Source: Thelonectria olida
Lineage: Eukaryota; Ascomycota; Sordariomycetes; Hypocreales; Nectriaceae
Assembly (NCBI GenBank): GCA_020736575.1
Contig: JAGPYM010000016.1
Coordinates: 1 to 64,000 of the forward strand
Reading direction: 5' to 3'
DNA: 64,000 bases
Shown: positions 54,478 through 64,000 of the stretch, piece after piece
Position numbering within the stretch: the stretch's first letter is position 1
How the letters are laid out: the number at the start of each line of letters is the position of its first letter
The notes under the pieces: model-generated
Told to the model about the DNA's origin: nothing
The model's input: the letters and a program-made list of their open reading frames with translations, nothing else
Database searches by the model: none
Made by a program: the position numbers and the translations under genes

Positions 54478-55977
54478 GCTGAACTGAATGGCCTGCTCTC
54501 GTGACTCTATTGGAGGAGCCTCCTTACAAATTTGACTAGCAATTTTCATGTATAATGATGATTTTTTTGCATCACGAGTGGGTTCACTTTGTGTGAAGAT
54601 ATCTTAACGTCGGGCTATTCGGCCTTGTATTAGCTTAGCGAAATGCATGACGATACGTTTCTTAAACTCCAAGGTGTTGGCCCATCAAGGAACACAACGA
54701 AGGTCCTTGTATATGTTTTCCTCCTATAGATGTTAGCGAGAGAATGTGATACAGGTGGGCGAGAAAACTACCTAACTAAAGAATCACCATGTCTCGTTGT
54801 ACCTGTGCAGTGTGTCCATAATTGACAAGGCCGCAATCTGACATTATTTCAGCCTGGTAATCTAACATTAAAGTGTTAATATTGTCAATTCACTGAGCAT
54901 TATCCCGTTTAAACATTTTTCAGGCCCCTGCAGAGTTTTCAGGATCATTGTCCCATATACCGGCCTTGATGTAGTCAAGAAGGTCAACTTTTTGAAGAAA
55001 GGAGCCGTCTCAATAATGTAGAGCGCCACACTCTCCTCTCTTCACATCCCATTTCTCTACTCAGGCATCTTTCTAAGCTGCTCAAAAACACTCCCCTCCC
55101 ACTGGTGCTCGACTGCAGTCTCACCTCCAATTGCGATCTAGCATACAACCCCATCCTCAAGGCTATAAACACCCTCGTGCTTTTATTCCATTGGAAATGA
55201 GTCTTCAACCTCGAAATAGGCCGCTACAGTCATACCTGGCCAAGGGCGGATTACTACTTGAGTTGGTTTGCTCTCTAAGGGTACCATTATTGCGTTAAAA
55301 GCGTATCTCTGTCCTGGCCAATGGGTCATGTGGGAATCTTGGCCTCAGGAGTAATGCTTTATGTACCCGCGGCCACGTTTCAATTGAAGACCGCGTCTCC
55401 ACAATCTCTAAGTAGCAAAAACACTCATAGTAATCTTCGTTGCTTCCAGCCAGCTCTCGTGTTCGGGGTCGGGGCTCCAAGCCAACTTTTGAGAGCGAAG
55501 AGCGAGCGGTCTTTTATAAGAAGCCGCGTTTTAGGGCTAATCTGCGCCACGCCAGACTGAGTCTGAAGATTCCTCATCACTAACCGTAAAACACCGTTAG
55601 ATTCATCGCTCAATTTCCCTAGTGCTGACATTAAGACGCCCAAGATCGTTGTTGGATCTGATATTGGATGTCATTATAGTGAGGCTGAGTATTGGGCTTG
55701 ACTTTCTTTTGATGCCTACGTTGACCTGTTCGTAATCTGATATCTATTTTGTCATCATTTAGGCGCGGAAAAGATGTCTCGTCAACTGCCGCTCGTGCGT
55801 CGGACTACATCAGGGAGACGCAATGCGGATTGATACTTCCACCCAGAAAGAGGAGAAGGAGTAAGTTTTCTATAAAGTAATCTTAGAAAATGCCCATCAC
55901 TGCCGAAATCAAAAGCAATCAACATCAGCATCTCAAAACCAGAACAATTCTCTCCCAACCTTCTTGATAATTTAACA
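54478..55977. other. Intergenic interval of 1.5 kb
   Basis: AT-leaning near 54550-54960, otherwise plain. Open frames on either strand (for example 55030-55208 and 55425-55643) are short and featureless. I see no gene or repeat. Confidence 0.4.
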
Positions 55978-58062
55978 ATGGCGGGCAGGCAAATCCTAGC
56001 AACTGTGTTAGGTCTTGCCTCCGTGGCAATTGCAATTGCACCGCCCAGTACATCGTGCACCCCTCAGCAACTGTTGAATGATGCTCTTGATTCTCTTGGA
56101 GGAGAGGGTCCAATTGGTGAGCTCAAGGGATTGACTTATCACTCACCCAGGTATGTATTTGATCTTTGGAAAGGCATGGTGTGCTGAGAAGTCTAGGATC
56201 TTTCGGTCTCGCAGTCTCATGCAAAGCTATGAATTGATGCGAGCCGATACCTCTGTTGCAACCTCTGGGTCGCAGAACATCTCTTTCAGACTGGATCAAG
56301 GGTTTCTTGAGCAGCGAATCGACCGCCGCTCAGTTCCTTCAAGTAAGTCTCTTTCGCACCCGTACTGGGTGATTGTTTGCTCACAATCTTAGACTATTGG
56401 TCTTCGGGATCACCTGAACTCAAGCCCTTTGAGTTTTCATTGGTGGTGAATGAGGGAAAAGATGGCTTTGCCTGCTATGTGAAAGGCAGTGGCCAAATTT
56501 ATCTCCCTCAAGAGCTCACCGCGGGCTACACTGACTGTATTACTACTGAAATTGCCCCAAACTAACGAGAATTGGTTTACTAACTTGTGAAGCTGCCTTG
56601 GCCTACAACTTGGTTCTTCAGGCTCAAATGCTCTCGCCTCATTTGATCTACCACGTAAGTTTCCCCATTTCCTATAGTCCCTCGATGTTGACCACCTTTC
56701 AGATGAGGGATACCAAATCTATCGAGAGCATTACGGTGGATATTAATGGAATCGAGTTCCCTGCTGGTACGTTATAACTCATGCCACGAGGAAAACAGAA
56801 TTGACACTCGGCAGTTCATGATCCCAGTCGTGAGATCACAGTCATTCTGGACCCCAAGTCAAAGGTGCCTTACATCATTCGCACGAACGAGGACCACCCC
56901 ATCTACGGCGCTTCGACGAAAGACCTCTATCTATCAGACTACAAGAACGTCAAGGGCATCAAGTTCCCGCACACCGTACAGACCGTCTACAACTCCACTA
57001 CCCAACATCTAAATGCCGTGCTTGAAGACTTTGTCATCGATACGGTCACCCTGAACCCCAATTTCCCGCCTCACTTCTTCGATGGTATTTCCGAGGACAA
57101 GAGCTTCGCGCCTAAGGCTGCACCTAAGAAAATACCAGGCGTATCAGAAGGTCTCCTTACTGAATTCAGTTCTAACATGCTCGGCACTGCCGTCAAGAAC
57201 GCCAGTGTTGAAAACCTGAAGGTTAAGACGCCTCTTAGCGACTTGCCCCACGTCCACTGGGTCATTATCGACGATGGTGATGATCTCGGTGTTAAGCAAC
57301 TAATCATCGAGTTCGAGACAGAGGTCATTGTTTGCGACGCGCCGCCCCAGTGGACCAAGGCCGTGATGCAGTGGGTTGCCGAGAATATCCAAAAGCCCAT
57401 CACCCATGTTGCAGTAAGTGCGAATGATTGGCATCAGCAAACGGTTGCTGATATGCCGCGTAGCCTACTCATCACCATCGCGATCACTCCGGCGGAGCCG
57501 CCGAGTACGTCGCAGCCGGCGCCAAGCTTATTGTGCCTGAAATTGCTGTCGAGTACTGGTCTAGTATCCCCGGTGCCAGCTTCGTTACCTTCAAGTAAGT
57601 AATGATTTGCAAAAAAGCGAGGTATTCCTAACGTGAGAATCAGTCAAACCCACCCCTACGTCCATCGCGACGATAAGATTCAGGCTTGGTTCAACTGGGA
57701 GCAGCAAGCAACCCATGCTGCCGACTGGTCTTACGTCACTGTGACTGAAAGGTGCCCTGCTGCCAACTCGACTATTGTAGCCTTCGAGGCCGATGCGTGG
57801 GAGGCTGGGTTAGACACTGAGGTCTCCAACCAGGGCTTGATGAGGCAATGGCTGGATCAGCTTCTTGCTGATGGCCTGACCAGGGACGCGATGTGAGTAC
57901 GATGTGAAGAAGTAGGCTGCGGACTTTTTAGCTAATCACCTCTGCAGTGTTTTCCCTACCCACGGTAAAATCACTCCTCTGGCGGAACTCATCAACATCA
58001 CGGCTTATCCCTACCCGGACTTTGATGTCACTCACTGGAGGAACGGGACGGCTCTGTGCTAA
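55978..58062 (+). CDS. Secreted metallo-beta-lactamase-fold hydrolase, nine exons
   Basis: Exons 55978-56150, 56197-56342, 56393-56536, 56593-56654, 56703-56766, 56815-57413, 57464-57594, 57644-57892, 57948-58062 (560 aa). Signal peptide: MAGRQILATVLGLASVAIA with cleavage near residue 20. The N-terminal 200 residues are a non-catalytic part. The MBL motif HHHRDH, in PTHHHRDHSGGAAEY near residue 398, lies at the start of exon 7 and is only in frame after splicing. Downstream, IVAFEADAWE and IVFPTHGKITP supply further metal and substrate residues. Family members with this long N-terminus are fungal extracellular hydrolases of unknown substrate. Several N-glycosylation sites (NST, NGT, NIT). Strong fold call; substrate open. 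Confidence 0.82.
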
Positions 58063-59413
58063 AGGAAGCAGTCCATTCTTAGCCACCCAGCTCAGATATG
58101 CGTGATTGATCATTCTGTTTGGCCGAGCATCGGAAAATCCTCCACTCGTAGTGGCATCTCGAATCTTCTCTTCGTTCTAATCTAGTCGCTGTAGAGTTTG
58201 CGGAATATGGATTTATTGCCAAACTCCCTCTTTATTGAGATGGCTTCAGACACAAAAACACGCAGTCTTATTGCCAACCTCGCGACATTAACGAATTTCG
58301 CTTATCTATGCTTCCTATTGTTCAATTAGGTGTGGAGTGGCATTAGGGATTGTTCTTGTTCGTGGTCGGGTGGTTGGAGTGATACCTTTTATGCAAACAG
58401 GGCGGGATGGAGATCACGGGGGTTTCCTCATGAACTGTTTGTACGCCCGCGCGAATCCACCGACAAACCGTTTCTCATCCTCCAGAAGAATAAACTCGTC
58501 GTCCTCAGTCCTGTAGTCCTCTTCTCATTCTCATGGCGTTCAAACTTGGTAGGTGAGTCTTGTGGCTAATTGATTCCTACGACGTCAGGGTAGGATTCAC
58601 AACTATCCTTCAAACTGATTAATAAAAGCCTTCCACACCAAGATGTGATTCCACGGAAGCGAACAGCTCCAATTCAACTCAATGAACTAAAAAGATCGAC
58701 AGATTGCGGGGATGGTTGATGAGGGGTTTGATTTCCTGGGGCCGTCCGTTGCGGGGCCGGTTGCTACGTGAGACGGACGGATATTCTCGTTCCGCCAGTC
58801 ATGGTCGAGGCCATTTCATGTTCGAACCACGAGTTGATTAATTACCTTCATGGCCTGACGCAGACCAGCGTCTCTCCCCTCACACATGTTCTTGCAAGCC
58901 TTGGGAGGTCAATCAGACGTATACAAGGTCTGGAGACGGAAGCAGATCCTGATAGGTGGGTTCACCGCGTACTACACTATGGATGGTGGAAAATATCCTG
59001 CCTCATCATGCCGTCCGTAGGATAAATGCAAAGATGGCGCTGAGAAAGTCTTTGGTCCTTCCAGCCCCTAATACAGCCACAATTGCCTCACTGCTCCGTC
59101 ATCTTAACCAGGCTTGCCCTTGTACCGTTGTATTAATCTGTGTTACGGCGATACATCTAAAACATGTGGTTAGTTACAAGTCGAAGCGGTCTCTCTAAGT
59201 TCGTCATTATCATCCCAACACAAACGATGACCGGTCCGATCTCTTGGTCAAATTAACTGACATATTGAAATACACATAGCGTTAATTAGAAACCTGAAGA
59301 GGAGTAAACACCTATAAAGACAGCATGGTTCCACATACAGGCCATCTTCACTCCGCATGCTTGTGTCTACTCTGGCAAACACCAGGCTCACATACTTCAT
59401 TTCTCAAATCATC
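58063..59413. other. Intergenic interval of 1.35 kb with GH28 promoter
   Basis: No gene seen. A TATAAA at 59313-59318 sits 96 bases before the GH28 start codon. The remainder has ordinary composition. Confidence 0.45.
59313..59318 (+). promoter_or_regulatory. TATA box of the GH28 gene
   Basis: TATAAA in the context ACACCTATAAAGACAG, 96 bases upstream of the ATG, consistent with an inducible secreted enzyme. Confidence 0.5.
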
Positions 59414-60975
59414 ATGAAGGCATCCTATCTCTTGGGGGTTGTGACCCTATTTTCAGGCGCACTCGTGAGTGCTCTTGATCTCCCTGCTGGAGTACCGCGG
59501 AGCGTTTCCGAGTTCCGTAGGAAGCATCCCTACAACCCACCCAGCTCTAGCAAGCGCAAGAAGGTCACAATCCGCTCTTCCAAGAGTGATACAGATGATA
59601 TTTCAGATGAGTTCGTCAAGGGTCTGAAAAAGGCCAATCACGGTGGCACTCTCTATCTCCCGGAAGGGCACACGTACATCATCGGAAAGCCTCTTGATTT
59701 AACATGGCTCAACAATGTCCACATCAAGCTGGATGGAGAGATCAAGTTCACCAACGACACTTCGTACTGGCAAGAAAATGCCTTCACGCACCCTTTCCAG
59801 GTAGGCAGATAGGCACCTCGCCTACGGCCCAACGAACAAGAAGCTAATTGATCGTTATAGAACTCGATCATGTTCTGGAAGTGGGGAGGAAAGAACATTA
59901 AGATCTATGGTGAAGGTGTGCTGAATGGAAACGGACAGCGATGGTGGAATGAGTTCTCGGGCCTCGAGATTCTGGATCCCGATAACGAATACCTGCGCCC
60001 GATCTTGTTTTATGCGCAGAATGCGACCGGACTAGAGATCGAAGGCATCCATTTCAAGGACTCACCGTGCTGGACCAACTTCATTGTTACCTGTAAGTAC
60101 TTTTACCACCCGGTCCGGCCTTCTTAGAGAGCTAACACACAATCAGCTAAGGATATTACATTTAAAGACGTCATCTGCACAGCCGAGTCTACCAATTCAA
60201 CAGTCGAGCCAAAGAACACGGACTTTTTTGATTCTTTGAATGTTGAGCATGTGACAGTCGAAAGAGCCTGGGTCAATATTGGCGACGACTGTTTCTCTCC
60301 TAAGAGCAATGCCACAGACCTCCACGTCGACACCATGTACTGCAATGGTAAGAGAAATCCCATGACAATTGATCGCGGTCCTATTCCATGGATCTAACTT
60401 GTAATTCAGGGACGCATGGACAATCGATGGGCTCTATTGGCCAGTACTCGGGCGAAAAGTCGTTTATCCAAGACGTGGTTATTGAGAACGTGTGGATGCT
60501 GAACGGCCAGCATGGTGCTCGACTCAAGACGTGGGCAGGCGAGAGTGTCGGCTATGGCTTCATCGACAATGTCACGTTCCGCAATTTTTGGAATGGCAAC
60601 AACGAGTACACGGCTTTCCTGGATTCCTGCTACTTCAACATTGACTCCGAGAAGTGCGCCACCTACCCGTCCCAAGTCAACATCAGCAACATTCTGTTCC
60701 AAAACTTCACCGGATACAGCTCTGGCAAGTACGGCCGTGCAGTCGCCAAGTTGACTTGTAGCACGAGCCCGGATGCTGTTTGCGAGAACATCAAGTTTGA
60801 GAACTTCAACGTTGAGAGCCCTTGCGGAAGCCCTGCTGTTGTTATTTGTGATGGTGTTTCCGATATAGGTGTTGATTGCGTGAGTGCGACCAGCGAGGAG
60901 GGCAAAGCGGCACTGGCGGATACATGTTCAGTGCCATTGGCAACCGCGAGCCCATTTCCGGTCAGAGACTTCTAA
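59414..60975 (+). CDS. Secreted GH28 exopolygalacturonase (galacturan 1,4-alpha-galacturonidase-like)
   Basis: Four exons (59414-59800, 59861-60092, 60147-60347, 60410-60975; 461 aa). Signal peptide MKASYLLGVVTLFSGALVSA, then a basic linker (KRKKVTIRSSKSDTDD). Catalytic landmarks: NTDFFDS (the NTD motif), GDDCFSPK (double Asp), CNGTHGQSMGSIG (the G-H-G motif, created by the last splice), and ARLKTW (the RxK motif). The CxGTHGxS form with GSIGQY and the overall length favour the exo-acting galacturonidase or rhamnogalacturonase branch over endo-polygalacturonases. It would release galacturonic acid from pectin. Many N-glycosylation sites. Complete. Confidence 0.92.
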
Positions 60976-62237
60976 TTAGACAAGCAAATATGTTTGGAGT
61001 GGGAGTGGTTCACCTCTATGTAAGTTGCTATTGGAAAGATAATAAAATGGAGAACCCAGATAAAGACCCGGAGAATTGCACTGCCCTAGTTCACTACATA
61101 GGCGCTGATTCCAGACCTGTGCTGGTCCGGCTCGCTCACAGGCGTGCTTCGCCATGCACGCCTAGAAGGCTTGAGGCTTATTATTAGACGACCTTCACAG
61201 TAACAGTTCGGAAGCCCAGGTGCTGTTGCAGTTGGTGGCGTAGAATGGATAACTCACCGATACTGGTTTTTATAGTGGCTACATGTAGAATTTTACTATC
61301 TGCCTCATAAGCTATGCACCTTAAAATTCTCATGCGTCCTAATCTCTGCTGCTCTTTGCATCAAAGAAATGTAAAGAAAGGAAGAAGACAAGGCAAAGGC
61401 CCCCGTGGTTCCGGCCGCAGAAGCAGCTCTTGGAGATTTGGCTTCCTTTAAGGTCTATTCTGAGGCCAGGCAACAGTATGCTCATGTTCAGTATGGTACT
61501 AAGCGTCCCTTTGAGTCTTCTTGGGAAGCAAGAGCTGGCCAGGCAGAGGAGGACGAGTAGGCCTCTACATTCCCCGCATAGATAAGAGGTGTCACTGCTA
61601 GTCCAGGCTTCACACAATTCCGATATCCAAAGTGCTCAAATCTCGAGGGCGAATGCTATAATTAGATCACTTGGCCTGGGGTATAGATATGTTTTTTACA
61701 GCAGGGGGGCAGACAAATGATAGAGGATAAGAGACAGGGGTGGGACGGGGAGCCTATCAGATAGATTCCATTCCATGCTACGTGACCTGCAGTGTCAACC
61801 GAGAACGTCCTAGTTATGCCTTTCCAGGTCTCAGGCATATCTTTGCTTTGCTTACATGCAGTGAGATGGAGTCGCATAGTGAGGTGTGCCAGTGGCGTGA
61901 AGAATAAACAGCACACCACCGTGAGTTGACAGAAATACTTGAGCACCTTAAGTGAGCAATGCTAGGCGGAATTCTCTCCCATTCTGTCAGTTGCCAGCTT
62001 TCACCGCTTTTGATGTTCCGTTTTGTTGTTCACGCCTTTGGTGTGTCAGTTTGACAGGTCACCTCAGGGCTTGGCTCATACCAAATCCTCGTCATCGATT
62101 ATGCAATGTGACGCTATCAAGAGCCAGGTCTCTTCCATACCTAGAAAAGGGATGAAATCTGCCGGATCTGCAACGGAGTTCTGTCGCGGTGAAACTCAAA
62201 TATTCCCCTCTTCCAAGCATCTCACTCGGTCCGCACC
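60976..62237. other. Intergenic interval of 1.26 kb
   Basis: No gene supported. Includes the promoter of the last P450. No repeats or structured RNA seen. Confidence 0.4.
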
Positions 62238-63803
62238 ATGGCGACAACAATATACTTTCCCAGCCTGGGTACCATCGTCTTGGCGGTGGTGGGCTCCGCC
62301 CTGCTCAGCATTCTCTACCAGATCGTCTACTATCGCTTCTTCCATCCCCTTGCCCACTTCCCCGGACCGTTTTGGGGAAGTGTGACACGGCTTTGGATTA
62401 CCTACCACAACGTCAGGGGAAGAGAAAACGACGTGTGCGAAGAGTTGCATAAGAAATTTGGCCCCGTGATGCGCGTCACGCCCAGCATGCTCCTTGTCAG
62501 TGATGCAACCAAGTTGCCTCTCATCTATCACCGCGCCGCCGACAAGTCGCAGTACTACATCACAGGATCAGCAGGCTCAACTGAGTCCATTTTCAACATG
62601 CAAAGCCATAAAAAGCATGCACAGTATCGAAGGATTGCCGCTGCGCCCTATAGCTTCACTAGTATCAAAAAGATGGAACCTCTCGTGAATGCCCAGCTTA
62701 GCTATTGGCTTTCCCGACTCGACGGCCTCTTTGCCTCTCCAAACACAGCGACGAGCATGGATATGAGAGAGAAGAGCTTTGATTTCTGCCCTTGGGCCGT
62801 CTACATGGCCTACGACGTCATGTCTGAGGTGGGCTTCGGCGAACCCTTTGGCTTCGTCGCGAAAGGCGGCGACGTCGCGGGCCTGATCAAAGGCTTGCGC
62901 GACGGGCTAATACCCTTTGCCATCATGGCACGCATGTACCCCTTGACAAACTTGATCAAGAAAACATGGCTTGGCGATAGGCTCTTCGTCATTAAACCCG
63001 AGCACGAGAATGGCTTCGGGGCTTTGATGCGTTTCCGCGACCGTTTAATCGAGAAGCGTCTCCAGGATTTGGGGGAGGGAAAGACTATCAGGTTCGACAT
63101 ATTGCAGATGTTTCTTGACGCTCGTGACGAGAACGGCCAGCCGCTGTCTCTCGACTACATCAAAGCCGAGGTCTTGATTGTGCTGCTCGCTGGCGCCGAC
63201 AGCACCGGCACTTCTTTCCAGGCTCTCGTCAAATTTGTCTTGACCAATCCTCCCGTATATGCCAGAATCATGGCCGAGATCGATGCTGCCACCCGTGACA
63301 AGAAGCTTTCGAGCCCCATCCCTCAACAGGAAGAAGTCCTCGCTTACTGCCCGTACTATGTGGCTTGCGTCCGCGAAGCCATGCGCCTCATTCCGTCCGC
63401 GTCTAGTATTTTCCCGCGTCTGGTCTCCAAAGGCGGAATTGAACTTGACGGCAAGTATGTTCCCGAAGGCCTGGAGGTTACGGCGAATACGTACCTAGTG
63501 AGCCGTGACAAGGGCATTTACGGGGAAGATGCGGGCGAGTTCAGACCTGAAAGATGGCTGGTGAGCGAGGAACAGACACGCAAGTTCATGAAGTACAGCA
63601 TGACGTTTGGCTATGGTACCAGAGTGTGTTTGGGACAGCATCTCGCCAAAATGGAGATGTACAAGGCGCCATTACAGCTTTTCAGGGAGTTTACGGTGAA
63701 GCTTTGTGATCCTGAGTGTCCGGCGAGATATCAAGTCAAGGGGGGTGTGGCCTTCTTTGAAGACATGCGGATTACTATTCAGAGGCGCGAACCTGTGGAG
63801 TGA
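62238..63803 (+). CDS. Cytochrome P450, intronless
   Basis: Single exon, 521 aa. A hydrophobic anchor at residues 8-30 precedes YRFFHPLAHFPGPFWGSVTRLW, the proline-rich hinge of fungal P450s. The I-helix carries LAGADSTGTS near residue 315, the ExxR Glu is in REAMRLIP near 380, FRPERW follows, and the haem-binding FGYGTRVCLGQ has Cys near 464. TESIFNMQSHKKHAQYRR is typical of the benzoate-hydroxylase/trichothecene-type fungal P450 groups. The frame starts at ATG 62238. No intron, unlike the other P450 here. It is near a pectinase and other secreted enzymes, and its substrate cannot be inferred. Confidence 0.93.
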   Translation: MATTIYFPSLGTIVLAVVGSALLSILYQIVYYRFFHPLAHFPGPFWGSVTRLWITYHNVRGRENDVCEELHKKFGPVMRVTPSMLLVSDATKLPLIYHRAADKSQYYITGSAGSTESIFNMQSHKKHAQYRRIAAAPYSFTSIKKMEPLVNAQLSYWLSRLDGLFASPNTATSMDMREKSFDFCPWAVYMAYDVMSEVGFGEPFGFVAKGGDVAGLIKGLRDGLIPFAIMARMYPLTNLIKKTWLGDRLFVIKPEHENGFGALMRFRDRLIEKRLQDLGEGKTIRFDILQMFLDARDENGQPLSLDYIKAEVLIVLLAGADSTGTSFQALVKFVLTNPPVYARIMAEIDAATRDKKLSSPIPQQEEVLAYCPYYVACVREAMRLIPSASSIFPRLVSKGGIELDGKYVPEGLEVTANTYLVSRDKGIYGEDAGEFRPERWLVSEEQTRKFMKYSMTFGYGTRVCLGQHLAKMEMYKAPLQLFREFTVKLCDPECPARYQVKGGVAFFEDMRITIQRREPVE

Positions 63804-64000
63804 GGTGTAAGGCGGAGATGGAGTAGTCTGAGGAGATCTCCTTTCCTTCGAACCAACTCGGAAGGCCGCAAGGGAGGCAACTTTTGCCCTTGTGACGCAC
63901 CAAACTAGTCAACCTAAGCTGGGTCTTCAGAATACGGTCATGACATAGATATAGGTCAACTTGAATCGCCCCAGGTGTGGCAATCTATCACCGAGAATTG
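63804..64000. other. Window end, 3' flank of the P450
   Basis: About 200 bases after the stop codon with no feature seen. Confidence 0.4.

Noticed and set aside
1..64000. CRISPR arrays, bacterial operons, tRNA or rRNA genes
   Set aside because: No regular spaced repeats, no cloverleaf-like or rRNA sequence recognised; the DNA is clearly eukaryotic (spliceosomal introns).

Overview
The window is genomic DNA of a filamentous ascomycete, most likely a plant-associated Sordariomycete (genus not determinable from sequence alone). The evidence is short GT..AG introns of about 46-104 bases with CTRAC-like branch sites, five Zn2Cys6 or fungal_trans regulators, fungal-type P450s, MFS carriers and secreted plant-wall enzymes, and an AT island with a repeat-induced point mutation (RIP) signature. 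I rebuilt the split genes by hand from splice signals, reading frame and family conservation. Exon totals were checked to be multiples of three.

Layout. 1-5 kb: the tail of a GH1 glucosidase that looks truncated, an NmrA/isoflavone-reductase-like enzyme, an imperfect tandem duplication, an unresolved hypothetical gene and an HSL-type esterase. 5-7.3 kb: gene-free, RIP-degraded, AT-rich DNA. 7.3-30.4 kb: a dense metabolic cluster with a small hypothetical protein, an FAD monooxygenase, a Zn2Cys6 regulator, a cyclase-family hydrolase, a dimeric-barrel protein, an eight-exon alpha/beta hydrolase, a large Zn2Cys6 regulator, an acyl-CoA synthetase, a PRISE-type reductase, an MFS carrier, a pisatin-demethylase-like P450 and an acyl-CoA dehydrogenase. 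No PKS, NRPS or terpene synthase is present, so the cluster looks catabolic, detoxifying or tailoring. Three of its enzymes end in consensus peroxisomal tripeptides (SRL, AKL, SRL) and a fourth ends in VKL. The promoters share short motifs, including a CGGAA-N-TTCCG palindrome.

30.7-39.2 kb: three membrane proteins (an ion/citrate-type permease, an unknown multispan protein and an OST-alpha/TMEM184 family protein). 39.5-45.6 kb: a tartrate/isopropylmalate-type dehydrogenase, a fluoroacetate-dehalogenase-like hydrolase and a tail-to-tail regulator pair, one with only a zinc cluster and one with only a fungal_trans domain. 46-51.5 kb: an MFS carrier, a 2OG-Fe(II) dioxygenase and a Zn2Cys6 regulator that look like a small pathway unit. 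53.4-61 kb: secreted GH114, secreted metallo-beta-lactamase-fold and secreted GH28 proteins. 62.2-63.8 kb: an intronless P450.

Working model (inference): the 8-30 kb genes take up or detoxify a plant-derived aromatic or terpenoid compound. P450, FAD-monooxygenase and reductase steps would feed CoA activation and dehydrogenation in peroxisomes, under one or both local zinc-cluster regulators.
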